A stretch of DNA of 64,000 bases from Sorghum bicolor (GCF_000003195.3 NC_012871.2:51860843-51924842); one strand, 5' to 3'. Positions 19,571 through 32,195 are shown, numbered from the stretch's first letter. Notes: generated from the sequence alone by a model not told the origin. Program-made: numbers and translations.

Positions 19571-21318
19571 TGGTTACCATATGTACATGTGCACAACCAA
19601 TTCATAGGCTAATAGGCATTGAAATTAGTAGCTGCGACCTGCACGTAATAAGAAGTTAGGATTCTAATTATCGATTCAGTATATTTTGTATTTGTGCCAC
19701 AACACGGAAATAGGAATTGCTTTGATTCTTTGCAATACCATGATGCTTGCTTCTAAAAGCGTAGGAAATAGGAATTGCTTTGCTTCTTTGCAATACCATG
19801 ATGCTTGCTTCCAAAAGCATAGTTGAGCTTGACCGTCTTGAGTAGTTGAGCCTGACAATTATTTGTCATAGTATTGTTATTATGTTAATTAACTTAAGGG
19901 AATTCAGACTTGCTTGTTATGTCAACTAAGGGAATTCGTAATCCTACTGCCCTACTTTATTTCCGGCAATTCCAGGGATTTCACTCAGTGGTTTGTTGTA
20001 ATAAGGGTTGCCATCTGCAATTTGTTATCATGGTTGGTGTCTTGTGATAGCCTGTGCAGAGCACCATCAATTGCGATGGCATTGCTTGATCAGGCATATA
20101 TTAGTGCCTAAGATTAGTGGTACACACCATTCTTCTTTAATTTTTGTATCCTCCATATATTCGAGAAGAGGACATGCTCTATACAGAAGAAATTCTCATG
20201 TTAAGGACTATAAGGCTCCATGCTTTATGATGGTAGAAACTGTAGTTTCATGTGTTGCAGACCTTATAACTATAGTTGGTCGGGATGGGAATCAGATTCT
20301 CAACAGAACTATGGATTGCTCAGATTGCACCTAGCATTATTCTTTATTAGTACTATAAATGTTTTTCTACAAATGAGAGAGTAAAGGAATAGAAACGATA
20401 TAGTACTATAAATGCTTTTCTTTAGTGGTTATTTTTTTTTTGGTTTGGTTATGCTGATCGTACCTGTCTATTGTCATGAAGTTGTTTCTCCAATGTCGCC
20501 AATATGGATCCTAGGAAAAGTAACAAATGTGGCATCGCATTACTACATTCCAACCAATGCAAATAGAGGTGACACACTATGAGCTTGGTTAGGTGGATAT
20601 GTTTGAATATAATTGCTACCGCACCAAGCTATTTAGAGGGAAACAGAAAGAGGAAGATTTTCATCAATGTCTAAAGGGAAAAGGAATAAACTGAACAAGA
20701 AGTGTCATGAACTAGCTAAAGAATTTGATGTGATTCTTAATTTGAACTATAATAATTACCATTATGATAAGTTTATTCATATCCATTGCGACTATATGAA
20801 AAAATATGCTTGTTTGCTTAGTTTGCCAAATCTGCTATATACAGTAGCTGTCCTTAAAACTTTAACTATTGCTTCGAGGTCATTAGCAAAGCAGCATGCA
20901 TTTTATCAGGCCAGCAACACTAGGCCTGTTATTATTGTGTGAACATTTTTCATATATACTTTTCAAAACTTCAATTAGTCATTTTTATTCTGTTTACAAA
21001 AATTGCTTACTATGAAGTCTTCCTCACAGAAGTATGTTAGATTTAATTGAATATATCACTCTATGTATAATTTTTTCATTTAGATCAATGCCAAATTCTT
21101 TGATTGAAATACTATCGCTTTTATTTAAGCCATGACTGCTTAGAATCCACACTGCCAGGCTTTCATAAAACTTAAACATGGTAGTTAAGTGATTGCCTTT
21201 GTGTTTAATATGAGTCAGATGCGCAATGTTGTAGTTGTAATAATGTAGTACTGTACTTTGTCATTTTGGTTATGATTCATTGATTTTGAGTTTCTTGATC
21301 TACTTTCTTGGCATCCAG
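19571..21318. other. AT-rich stretch without recognised gene
   Basis: Contains a 58-bp tandem duplication (19706-19821) and a 91-codon frame at 20667-20942 (starting MSKGKRNKLNKKCHELAKEF) that I cannot assign. A 'tagtactataaatg' run occurs twice (20349 and 20400). No promoter or splice structure can be supported. Confidence 0.4.
19706..19821. repeat. 58-bp tandem duplication, two copies
   Basis: The unit starts GGAAATAGGAATTGCTTTG and runs to 'gcttgcttctaaaagc'. Copies at 19706-19763 and 19764-19821 differ at about three positions. Confidence 0.85.
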
Positions 21319-21488
21319 GGATCAAAATGCATTCTTGCCAACAATTCAAAGTGCGAAGCTGAAAAGAAGGGGATGGGAAAGACGCTCTTTGAACATCTTA
21401 CTGAAGCTTACGGAGAGGAAATCACATCCAGGGCTGCCGATGAGGAGCTGGACACCATCATGATGCTATGGCGTGATCCAAGAGGATT
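21319..21488 (+). pseudogene. Exon-like segment, unrecognised protein
   Basis: A 170-base open segment lies between a good acceptor (TTGGCATCCAG) and a donor (GATT|GTATGT). It reads SKCILANNSKCEAEKKG, then LFEHLTEAYGEEITSRAADE, then ELDTIMMLWRDPRG. The codon content and clean splice borders look like one internal exon of a real gene, but I see no adjoining exons and do not recognise the family. It could be host-gene sequence captured or stranded by the surrounding transposons. Confidence 0.35.
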
Positions 21489-22469
21489 GTATGTTGTCTT
21501 TATGCTTTTCATTACTTGTAAATTGTAATTGGGCACATATAGAGCATTTGTTTGCCATGCATGATGAGATTATATGAAGACAGATTTATGACACAATGGC
21601 ATTCTTGTGTCATTTGGACCTAGTTCAAGCTACCATGTCAAAGTGGGCAGGTTCACTGCAGTGTACATAGCATCAGTTTCCGTGCATTATTTTTTGTTCC
21701 CATTGCAACACATGGGCAATTACCTAGTGATGTTGAAGAAACTAAGAGTCAGTTTGGTAGAGCTTCACTTTCTAATTTTTGAGCTTCATTGAGTTTTTGA
21801 CGGAGTGATTGTGGTAGAGAGTAGATGTAGAGTAAGTAAATGAGGTGTGGTGTTTAGAGAAGGGGATTCCCAAAATGAGCCATCTGTTGCGGCAGAGAGA
21901 GTGAAAAGCGAGCAAGGTCCACTTTGTGTGAAGTGAGGGAGAAGGAGGGAGGGATAGAAAATGATGGAGGCAACAAGCGTGGTACGGAAGAAGACAACAG
22001 TCCATCGTCCTGCATACTGCAAAGAAGGATACAACAACAACAGTAGGGGTAGTGCCACAGTATGTAATTAATTTACAAAAAATGGCACGTTTAAAGGTGA
22101 CCTCAATGGTTGACTACATCGCTAGCTGACATCGGACATCATCCGATGTAGAAATGTAAAAAAGGAGGAGAGATGATCTCGCTAGCGACCAAAGAATTGA
22201 CAACCGATTTTGCTCCAACCGACAACATGTGAGAGTGGGATGTACGAGAAGTGCTCTACCGGTGGGAATGGAAAGGTAAGATAATATTATTTACTCATTC
22301 ACCTCCAGACCACCTAGTGATGTCGTTGACCCCACTGGGGACGCCGTAAGTGTTTCCAGATTTTGCGCAGCTGATTTTGCATTCTTGAGAACAAAACATC
22401 GAAACTAAGTTTTTTTCTTGTCTCGGTTTTGCCTGTGTATCTGTTGGGTAAGAGAACCATCTAGTGTTT
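21489..22469. other. Unassigned, with possible worn MITE at its start
   Basis: The run 'gtcagtttggtagagcttcac' at 21751 followed by 'aaaatgagccatctgttgcggcagag' resembles a grass repeat with AGAGCTC motifs, but no second terminus was found. Nothing else is recognised. Confidence 0.3.
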
Positions 22470-24382
22470 GTGGGTTGCCAAGATTTGAGCTTTTTTCATC
22501 TGACAACTATGCGCAAGTTCACTCATCTTATGCATAGAACAAAGAAAATGATTGGCTTCGAGTAATCAGAGCTATAACACTGATTGAGACTTGCACCAAT
22601 ATAGGAAGAACTTCTAACAAATGTGAAAGATGAAGTGTTAGGAAGCATCAAGAGTTCATTAAACTTACTCATGGCAAGGGTGTTATCAGTAGTACTACTA
22701 TCAGATAGGGTTTTTCTAATCAATAAAAAGATACAAAGAGCTTGTTTTTTGGATTATAATCCTATTCTAGGTGAAAATAATCGAGCATCCCACCCAAACA
22801 CCCTTTATTATTTTCAGATATGTTACTAAAATGATTGATCAAGTCAAGGAGGATGGTGCTAAAAAAAGGAGTGATGAGACTATGCTATTTTTCTAACGTC
22901 TTTTTTATGACTGTTATTTTTCTAAGGTCTTTGTGTGAGACAATGTTATATAATTTACGAACATGCTTTGTGAGTTATGTGCCAAGTTACTTTGTGAGAC
23001 AATGCTATTTATAATTTGCCAAGTGTTGTATGTGAGAAAATATCTAATTCTTGGATCTTTTTTGTGATACAAATATTTATGAGTACATCTAGTGCTTCTA
23101 GTGAAATTGATGATATTTATGGTGGTATACAGTGCTTTGGAGTGCATGGGCACTAAAGGTAGGAAGAAATCTGAAATTCTTGTGACAGTTCCAACTATGA
23201 CCGGAATCCAATGGGTTGAGATCACACTCCAAATCGAACTAAATGCTATAACATGTTTAGAATGAGAAGATCAGTTTTTGTACACCTTCATGACACCTTA
23301 GTAGAAGATTATGGCTTGACATCAAGTAGAGGAATGTGTACCAAGGAAGCCTTAGTAATGTTTTTTGGCATGTGTTGCACCTCAAGTATTTAGGTAAGTG
23401 AAGAACAATTTCACCCACTCATTAAAAACTGTTAGCAGGAAATTTACAGAGGTAACTAAATCTGTCATGCACTTGGTTTTTGACATTGTGAGGCCTAAAG
23501 ATCCATTTTTTGGTTCTATACATCCTAAGCTACAAGAAGCTAGTTAGCCTTGGTGCATTTTTTGATCCTATAGGTTTTGGCCTCATTTCAAAGATTGCAT
23601 TGGTGCAATTGATGGAACACATATACCAGTAACTGTTCTGTTGAATGAACAATCTAAATACATTGATGGCCATGGCTATCCATTGCAAAATGTAATGGTC
23701 ACCATGATTCATATTTGTTGTCACTGGTTGGCCCGGATTTGTGCATGATAGTCACATCTTATTGGAAACTCTACTCTCATACAAGGAAGAGTTCCCACAT
23801 CCTCTCGAAGGTATGCATCATTTAAATTTCAATGCATTTTTTGTGCAATATACAAGGATACAGGGTATTTTTTTAGTAACCCACAAATACAAAATGTAGG
23901 GAAATATTATCTTGTCGACTAAAGATATCCTAATAAAAAAGGGTATCTTTCACCATACAAGGGACAAAGGTAACATGTTTCTCATGGCAACATGGTTGTA
24001 CTTCCAGTGGCATTGAAGTAGGTGTTCAATCATGCTTAATTATTCAAGTTTGAGAAATGTGATTGAGAGGTCATTTAGAGTCCTAATGAACTGGCGCATT
24101 CTCTTGAAGATGCCCAAATATTTGGTGACTAAGCAATCAAAAATTATAGTTGCTTGTATGGCCCTTCACAATTTCATTGAAGACAATTCCATAAATGATG
24201 CTCATTTTCAATCACATATCCAAGAAGATGGTACTCATGGACCCGAATCCAGCTCAAGTGAAGAAAGTGGTTCTGGAGATGATACAGATATGAGTGCTAT
24301 GTGTGATGCTATAGCCACAACTATGGTTGGCTGATTATGTTGTATCCATCTCAATATGTCCAGACTTTTGTTAATTTCATGT
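22470..24382 (+). repeat. PIF-derived repeat, copy 1
   Basis: Aligns by eye with 57285-60722 (minus the solo LTR at 57439-58956) from 'catctagtgtt' to 'ccagacttttgttaatttc'. The two copies are direct repeats with many small indels. Copy 1 keeps the uninterrupted site 'acttgcaccaatatagga' where copy 2 has the solo LTR. Confidence 0.85.
23255..24334 (+). pseudogene. PIF/Harbinger transposase pseudogene, copy 1
   Basis: This was a DDE transposase of the PIF/Harbinger superfamily (HARBI1-like), which moves Tourist-type elements. Recognisable pieces in order are FRMRRSVFVHLHDTLVEDYG, the first catalytic Asp in GAIDGTHIP (GAT at 23611) followed by GHGYPLQNVM, the second in the HDS context (GAT at 23747), and the third, Glu, in SLRNVIERSFRVL (GAG at 24065), then MALHNFIEDNSIND and an acidic Ser-rich tail with the stop at 24332. 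The pieces lie in at least two frames with stops between, so it is dead. No TIRs or TSD of the parent element could be found. Confidence 0.85.
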
Positions 24383-24479
24383 TAGACTACAAATTAGTTT
24401 TCTGCAAAGGGCATAACTATTGAACATATGAAGTGTCATCAGCTCCAAGGGCATACAAGTCATTTCACACTTAGGATAG

Positions 24480-24874
24480 TGTTGGAGAGTTGGCCACGCC
24501 TTCACCCCCAGTTGTGTTAAAAAGAGAGTGGCACCATCGTAGGAGCTAGAGCCTCCACGCCCCAGATCTTCGGACGAAAAGGGACGAAGGTCCCAAGCAA
24601 ACTTGACACTAATATAGATTGTGTAGCGAGTCGTGCATGTAGGGACCGGCCTGGCGCGGAGGATCATAGAAGAAGAAGAAGGGTGCATCCTTTGTCCTTT
24701 ACACAAGAGGGATATGTCGAGTACGATCACGGGCGAGCTGAGGAACCAACAGGAAGCAGACGAAGGACCTTCGGTGCTCGCATGGCGGAGGATCCGCAAG
24801 CCTTGGTGCAGGTTGGGTGAAGGTTCAGACTATGGTAGAGTCAAGACTCCGACATGGAGGCGTGTGAAGAGCTC
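24480..24874 (+). repeat. Element E, 5' LTR, first part
   Basis: Matches 56143-56541 with many substitutions. It ends at the AGCTC duplicated by element D (24870-24874). The LTR continues at 42821. Confidence 0.9.
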
Positions 24875-25346
24875 TGTTGACACTTGCTAACACCACTTGA
24901 ATACTAGGTTGTCATCCCCAGCATGGCACTAGAGTGCACTATGGTATTTATACGCACACAGATAATCCGCAAGCGCACGGATACCGTTGAAGTTTTTACC
25001 CAGTTAAAGGTTTTATCGTATCCACAGGGAAACGGGACAACCAACTACGCTCTAACTTAACCAAGATAGATAGATAAGTGTAAATAGGAAAGATGGTAGA
25101 ATTGAATAAGAACAATAATATGGGAATAGAGAGTAGAGCAATGCGATGGTAGCAGAATAGATAGTAGAGCAATCTAATATATGGGCGATGGTAGGAGAAT
25201 AGAGAGGATAACTATGGTTTCTCTACTTTAAAAGGGATATGTCTATGTCTGGGACGAACCACGTGATAAAAATACACCACAAAGGATGCTTATCCATAGG
25301 CCGATAAACCCTACCCATCCTGCTAACAAGAGGTGGACTACAGGGG
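24875..25346 (-). repeat. Element D, 3' LTR, left piece
   Basis: Starts TGTTGACACTTGCTAACACC and matches 41432-41940 of the 5' LTR. It ends with AGGGG (25342-25346), the target duplicated by element C. Confidence 0.9.
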
Positions 25347-28124
25347 TGTAACACCCTAAATTTTGTTTTTTTGGAAATAGAGGAGAAATAAGTAATTATA
25401 CATTTCTTTGTGCTCATGAAACATAGGGAAAATAATATTTTTCATTAAATTAAATTTATCGTAAGGCTTAGCATCATTGTTGTGCATACATGCTGGTGCA
25501 TAAGATTTGATGTAATGTTTGCTTGTTACTCCTTTGTGTGTTGAGAGTGAGCAAAGTTTTTGAAATTCGTTTAGTAGATCAATCTTCCTTGATCGGTACG
25601 TCTTTATCTTTATCTACAACCAAATTCCTTGTTTCTTAGCTCAAGTTTTATTAGGAGCTTCCTAAAATCTTTTCTTTGTCATCCAACTCACTCATTTCAG
25701 TTCCTCGTTCATCAAACAATATCTACAATCTTATTGGGAATTTTTCTAGCTTTTTCTGAAATTTGTTCCCACTTGTGTGTGAGCATAATCTAATTTTTAG
25801 ATACACCATATTAACTCATCATGAGCTCCAAATACTTTATTTGGGTTCCTCATATTCCATAATGTCTCTGAGAATTTTCCTCGAATTTTTGGAGCTTTCG
25901 GAGTATTTTTCGTGGCTTAAATAATAATTCTGGATTTTTCTTGAATTATTTTATCCATAAAATTATTTAATTCCGAAAATAATAAATCTCTCATTTTGCT
26001 CAATGCTCACGGCCCATGTCTTTATTTATTAATGAGCTTTAATAATTAATTAGGCCTATTAGTAAAGATAAAGGGTGCAAATCAATTAGAACCATATCGC
26101 TAGTTGACGTGGAGGTGGGGAGTTTTTCTTCCTATATATATGTACCAACCCCTTAGGCAAAGCACACCAAAGACTACTATATGGGAAGCCTCTAATTTGA
26201 GAATTCCTAAGGTAGTAAAATAAAATTATATTTTTTTCTCTACAACGTGATCACCCTCAGTCCGGTGTCGATTCGCCCGTCGCCCTACTTTCCATCTTTG
26301 TTTCGTACCTATCTGCGAAATCTCTATTGGTGAGTTTGTTTTCCCCGCATCAAATCGTGGCCGTAGGCTTAAGTTTCATGCTCGCCGGCTAGGAGCTCGC
26401 TGCTGCCATTGGCTGGCCGCCAGGCGTGTGCTCTGCTCCAATTAGTTTACCTTGGTTTCTAAATCAAAATACGTTTTCAGTAATTACAAAATTGCCACCA
26501 GATTTGTTTAGCTCATAAAATCTTCATTTTAACTCCGATTTGATCCATTCAAATTGCGTTAGATTCGTAATCATAAGATCTACATGTTAGTCTCACTGTT
26601 TTACAAGTTTACAACTTTTATTTTCGTGATCCTATTTAATTAATTATTTTATTAAAGGAAATCTTAGAAAATTCATATCTTTTTCGTTATATCTCCGATT
26701 TTCGTGATCTTTATGTCTGTGTGATCGTAGTGCAACGTAGATTCATTTTATAAACTTTTCATCTTTATTTTCTACTGTTGGTGTATTGTTCTAATTATAG
26801 GTTTGTTTGCTTTGTATGATTGCCTCTGGATGATTGTTGTTGATGTGATGACTGAGTTTAGACGGCGAGCTTTTACGTGGTGATCAAGAAGCAATTTGTG
26901 GAAGGTTTGGAACTAAAAGAAGGATCTGAGTTTCAAGGCAAGTATAGCATGGGATTATCCTTGTTTCCTAATAACTTTAATCACACAATTCATATTGCAT
27001 GTGTCTCCTTGCTAAGGATTTCCTAGTATTGATCTTATACCTTGTCACCTATGGTTTTGCATTGGGTAGCTTATGCTAGTGCTCCACTAAACCATGATCT
27101 TGTAATTTGATTAATGGAATATGCAATAAACATTAAAAGAGGACTTTTTAGCAACTTTGGTAAAGAGGGCTGGAGCATTGGGCTATCCTATGGTGCTCTA
27201 GTTTCTCTCCATAAGGACTTATCTGTATATGACCATTAGGGACATACAGTACAACTGTGAGGGCTACATGGCTCTAGCTTTAGCTCAGTATGAGGACCTT
27301 TTCTATCTTGTTAGTGGTTACCCTTGTGGCGCAAATGGGGAATAGCAGACCGTGGATTCCTGCGGGTGAATCACATGGACTGACTAATGAAACCAAGCGG
27401 CCCTAACTTGTTAGACGAACCTTTGAAAGGCTTCATAGTGAACCCTGCTGACCACCCTAGGAAGAGGGTTAAGAGATTAGCTACCTCGGGCGAAAGGGTA
27501 AATCATGACTCACAGTGAAAGTGTACAACCTCTGTAGAGTGTAAAACTGATATATCAGCCGTGCTCACGGTCACAAGCGGCCCTGGACCAATACAGAATA
27601 AATGATCACTAATGGCAAGTTATTAATGTTATTATTGTTAATATGTTGTTTATGCTATTCTTTATTCACTTTACTTGATCATGAGTTTACTATGGGACTT
27701 GACAACTTGATGCTACTCATATGCTAAAATTGTGACAACTAAAAGCTACATGCAGTTCAACCAGTGTCTAGCCTTTGAGCCTCATGAACCCCATGTTATT
27801 CTTGCTGAGTACGAGATGTACTTACGCTTGCCTTTACATTTTATTTGAATAAAAATCCCAGATGGGTACCAGATTGCTAGTTTGGAGAAGAGTTTAGGCT
27901 TGTGCTCAACCAGTCAGTTGTCCCTGTGGATTTGGAGCTTTTGCCTAAAGAACAGAGAGTATTTCCACTGTTTGCTATCTAAGGTTATATCTTTTATACT
28001 AAGTATGTTATATAATAAGCATTGACTATTGATATTACCCTTATTTGTGGTTATACGTGAGATTCGACTTCCTGGGCTCACATATGGTGTGTATCTGGTT
28101 TTGTTCTTAAAACCGGGTGCTACA
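25347..28124 (+). repeat. Element C, 5' LTR
   Basis: Nearly identical to 32244-35009; the first 170 bases show a single difference (CATCATT / CAACATT). It contains a probable promoter at 26132-26142 (TATATATATG). Confidence 0.95.
26132..26142 (+). promoter_or_regulatory. TATA box in the 5' LTR of element C
   Basis: CTATATATATG lies about 785 bases into the LTR and is followed by the C/A-rich run 'accaaccccttaggcaaagc', a plausible start region. The second LTR has the same box at 33029-33039. Confidence 0.5.
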
Positions 28125-28140
28125 AAGTGGTATCAGAACA
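28125..28140 (+). other. Primer-binding site of element C (tRNA-iMet type)
   Basis: AAGTGGTATCAGAACA follows the LTR end. TGGTATCAGA is complementary to the 3' end of plant initiator-Met tRNA. Confidence 0.85.
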
Positions 28141-28318
28141 ATGCTGACTGTAGGACGCAAGCCTAGATAGTAATGGTCGTGTTAGTCATCTTTGCTTCAC
28201 TACATTCATGCTTACTATCTCACCCTTGCTATTTGCTAAAATTCTTATGCTTCTATCATCTAATTCTATTGTAAAAGTATTGCTTCTATTCTAACTCCCT
28301 CTTGGTCTAATTCCATAG

Positions 28319-29014
28319 ATGGTCCGTAACAAAGAGTTTTCTCACAGCAACTCTGGAAGACCATGCTTAACTCGGGGTATCTATGGCTTAACAGAACCAG
28401 AGTATGAAGAAGCTCGCTCTGTCCCATCAAGACATACTTGTTGGCGGAAGGCATACTTTACCACATCCTTTAGTGGCGAAGATTTCTTTCACCCTTGGCT
28501 TGTGCGTATACTACAAGACCACTATCCTGAACAGCAAGCCAAGGTGGAATATAAGTGCACTAAGTGGACTCATCCTAAGTATGAGAGCCACTGGAGCACA
28601 GAAGCACACATCACAAGGTGGAATGAGTTTACTAGTTCACGCATGGTGGAATCCATTCATTCGTCTCTTAGTGACCGCTTCAGTAAGCATGCTAGCATAT
28701 GTGATGCTGCCCACCAAGCTCTTTTGGCATATCATGGGAAGCACTACGAAGAGAGGAAGAATGACAAACAAAAGTATCTACCTCGTCGTCCACCAGGCAC
28801 TTTGCAATGTGTGATGGCTGACCCTTACTTGGAGCAGAATGAACAACTAAAGGAGATGGCTGTGACCATCCAAGTCATGCATCAGAAGTTGGAAGACAGT
28901 CAACTAGAATTGGCAGAAGTAAGGTGTATGAGGAAGCCCTGGATGAGATTGATGAGTGGAGAAGTCGTGGTGGATTACCTAAGATCAATGAGGTGGAGGA
29001 CATACCTTGTTTAA
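28319..29014 (+). CDS. Unrecognised ORF at the gag position of element C
   Basis: An uninterrupted 231-codon frame begins with ATG 195 bases after the primer-binding site. It starts MVRNKEFSHSNSGRPCLTRG and contains aromatic-rich stretches (YFTTSFSGEDFFHPWLVRIL, KCTKWTHPKYESHWSTEAHI), a Ser-rich middle (RMVESIHSSLSDRFSKHASI), and a C-terminal helical part (about residues 172-203, EQNEQLKEMAVTIQVMHQKL) that could form a coiled coil. There is no zinc knuckle and no gag motif that I recognise. Element A has a quite different ORF at the same position. It may be a lineage-specific gag replacement or captured host sequence. I assign no function. Confidence 0.55.
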   Translation: MVRNKEFSHSNSGRPCLTRGIYGLTEPEYEEARSVPSRHTCWRKAYFTTSFSGEDFFHPWLVRILQDHYPEQQAKVEYKCTKWTHPKYESHWSTEAHITRWNEFTSSRMVESIHSSLSDRFSKHASICDAAHQALLAYHGKHYEERKNDKQKYLPRRPPGTLQCVMADPYLEQNEQLKEMAVTIQVMHQKLEDSQLELAEVRCMRKPWMRLMSGEVVVDYLRSMRWRTYLV

Positions 29015-29370
29015 CTCCACGCAAGAGATGCTACCCTGGATGCCGCTATAGTCACACCGTGTTTAAGAAGTAGGAAGTCCCCCTTTGTAATAAACGTTAG
29101 TAGCAAAAGTTGAGTCTAGTCAATATGCGTGCTTTGTGAATCTTTAATGTTTGGTTGGTTTGTCTTAGTGCTTATGTTTGAGCTGGATTTTTTGTATTGA
29201 GTGCAATGATCTAGTGGATTTCTCCACAATTTCATTTAGTTTATAGGTCTAAGATATAAGGACTAGTGAATAAATAGTTGGGTTTTAGTTTCTCTTGTTT
29301 CTCTGTCCTGTCTTTTGGGAGCAACTTATCTTCTTCAGTTCAAATCCCTATTCTCGGAGGACCATAAAAT

Positions 29371-30030
29371 CATGTGAAAATTCTAGGTGATAGTAGACTT
29401 CAAGATCCTTCTCTCACCCCAAGAATCACCCCCATAGCTGTTGTGGTTTGGGAATTATGAAAATCACAAGATGGTACAGTTGAGCTGTCAGGAATCAGGA
29501 CCAGTTTCAGTTGCCTACTGTTTTAGACAAATGTAACTATAGAATTTGGAAAAGGGTTCTATAATAAAGTTCTAGGTCATTTGATAAGATTTCCAACTAT
29601 GCAAGCTGTAACTTTATCGGATTAATAGAACTTGAGTTATGACATCTACAAGTTGCTGTTGCTGCACAGTTCAAAATCTGGACAGTTCTAGTTAGCTCCT
29701 ACTTTACAGCCAACTTAGCATCAGAATCTGGAAAAGTGTGATATACAGAAGTTGTGGAGGACTTCATAAGATTTTCAACCATGTAAGACTCGTCCCCATA
29801 TGATCTAAGTAGCTCGAGATATGACTTCTGCAAATTGTTGTATCGATGTTGAGACATTGTCGGGATGGATATCATGTTGGGCTGTTTTACCTAGGTTTAA
29901 AGACAGAAGCTAAGGAAGCCTTCTATATGAAAGTTGTAGGAATTTTGATAAGGTTTCTAACGGTATAAGCTAAGACCTTATTGGATTAACAGAAAAGGAG
30001 TTATGTCTATTTTACTGCGCTGGTGTTTCT
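29371..30030 (+). repeat. Degenerate tandem block in element C
   Basis: Three diverged units can be followed by the recurring order 'agttgcct/cagccaa .. ctgttttagac .. atagaatttggaaaag .. ttctat .. agttgtag .. gataagatttcc/aaggtttc .. taagct .. ttggattaacagaa .. gagttatg'. They start near 29490, 29680 and 29850. The first unit matches 1802-2340 of element A. Confidence 0.55.
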
Positions 30031-31588
30031 TGTGTTGTGAGGAATTTCAGATTTCTTGTACACATCAGTGCACATGAGTTTCTCTTCGGTATTAGAAGAT
30101 CTTATGATAAGAAACACACTTGAGAGGTGGACTAAACTACCCATTTAAACCCCTAGTTTACCTTTTCTAAGGGGGGTAGTCTTATCAAAGGAGTTACAAG
30201 GAGAAGTATTGGTTAATATTGGATCATCGATGAGGACCTCAAGTGTTTGGTAAATTTGGGTTTGATGCAAGAGGTAGTTCCATGAAGTGTGCTAATATGG
30301 ATGGAGATATAGGTCATTGCCAGTACTCATAGCTTGGAAGTGGTGCTTAAGAGAATCAGGTGACACCAAAGGCTACAAAGTTATACATGGGATGTGAGAG
30401 TGAAGCAACTCAGCGGTGATAGAGGTACCAATAGTTGGAACTTAGTGATGAAACCCACTCCGGATCATGAGACTTGGTACAATGAATTTAAAAGACTATA
30501 TGATGTGTAGCATCTAAGACGGAATGTGAGAGCTAGTCCAAACTGTCCCCCAACCTATCTCATCTTAAGGGGGTAGTACCTTGATATGATAGATTAATGC
30601 CCTTTCAATTCACCATGAAGTAAGAAGTGTCTCTGGAGATATCCCATGATTATAATCATCTATCCTGGGTCAAGTTAGTGAAATTTGTCACCTGACAACT
30701 TAGGAAGTGGATATGCTACAACTACTGTTGATTCTATGGAGACCCAAAAGACTTCATTGCTAAAGAGAGCACGACCAGTATGTTCTAGTGGTCATCTAGG
30801 AGATGTCATCTTTAATTATGGACTTAAGAAAGTTAAAGATGCAAGAGTTGGAAACCACCAAAGGAAAGTGAATGAGACTTAGAGTTTTATAGATATGGCA
30901 AGAGGCTATCATAGGTTTGCTAGGGCCAATATGATCTTGACATAAGAGTGAATAAGAGATTGACTTGGAATGATAAGATTCTATCAGTGGTTCACTGAAG
31001 GTGTTATAAAGATCAACATATAGGGTTCTTCTATTCCATCAAGACCTTAGATGTGCTCCATACAAGAAAAGTAGTGGCTTGTGCATAAGTCAACTAAGTG
31101 GGTTGGATTAACTACCGTGTGTTGTGGAGGTATCCATAGTGGAGCATGGAGATACTGCCTTCTTGGGTCTAAGGAGTGATATTTGTGTAGAACGTAAGAA
31201 TCTAAAGGGCATCTTTAGGAAGTTGGATTTGAGCTGGTCACATTGTCGATGGATTTGAATGAATGAAGAGTTATGACTAGGAAAAATGCTATCACTTGAA
31301 GGAGAAAAAGCCTTTGCGAATGCTCAGAACATAAAGAGTGTGCTAGAGGAGTTCAAAGGACACTGAAATTTGAAGGGTTGAGTGTTGAACTGGGTAATGT
31401 CACTAGTACTGCCAAAGGAGCTCTATTAATTACTCACTTAGGAACCAAAGGAACTGCAAAGATTACTTAGAAGATATGTTGTGAGCTTGTGCATTATAGT
31501 ATCGTACAAGTTGGGATAAGAGTTTACCGAATGCGGAGTTTTCTTAGGACAGTAGATTATCATAAGAGCGTTCGGATGGTATGTCTTT
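30031..31588 (+). other. Decayed internal region of element C
   Basis: No open frame with recognisable pol motifs. The longest frame, 30685-30882, has 65 codons and no match that I know. Sequence character (for example 'aaggggggtagtc' at 30171 and 'cttaagggggtagtacc' at 30565, both PPT-like) suggests rearranged retroelement DNA. Confidence 0.4.
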
Positions 31589-32195
31589 AAGCTTTGTATG
31601 GATGGAAGTGTAGAACCCCATTGTTTTGGAATCAAGCGGGAGAAACACAAGTGTTTGGACCAGATGTGTTGCGGGATGTAGAACAGCAAGTGAGAGTAAT
31701 TAGGGAAAACTTGAGAGCAGCACAGTCCCGACAGAAGAGTTATGCTGATACACGAAGAAGAGAATTGGCTTTTGAGGTAGGAGACTATGTGTATTTGAAG
31801 GTGTCTCCTATGCGAAGTGTGTGAAGGTTTAACATGAAAGGGAGTTAGCACCAAGGTATATTGGGCCTTTCAAAGTGGTGGAAAGACGAGGTGAAGTAGC
31901 ATACCAGTTGGAACTGTCTGAAAGTTTAAAAGGAGTGCATGATGTCTTCCACGTGTCACAGCTTAAGAAGTGTTTGCAGGTACCAGAAGAGCAGATACCG
32001 ATAGAGGAATTAACCGTTAAAGAGGATCTTACTTATGAAGAGTACCCGGTCTGAATTTTGGAAACAGCAGAAAGAGTCACTAGGAGTCGAGTCATCAGTA
32101 TGTGCAGAGTACAGTGGAATAGATATACCGAGGAAGAGGCTACCTGGGAAAGGGAAGAAGATTTAAGAAAGTCATATCCTCAATTGTTTGAGTAA
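31589..32195 (+). pseudogene. Integrase C-terminus and chromodomain (element C)
   Basis: The decayed end of a Tekay-type gypsy polyprotein. In order: ALYGWKCRTPLFWNQ, VRVIRENLRAAQSRQKSYAD, the 'FEVGDYVYLKVSPMR' strand motif of the integrase GPY/F region, a frame break near 31824, YIGPFKVVERRGEVAYQLEL, HDVFHVSQLKKCL, and the chromodomain ILETAERVTRSRVI .. VQWNRYTEEEATWEREEDL with the stop TAA at 32193. In-frame stops occur near 31822 and 32052. The integrase zinc finger, catalytic core, RT and RNase H are missing. Chromodomains guide chromoviruses to heterochromatin. Confidence 0.85.
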
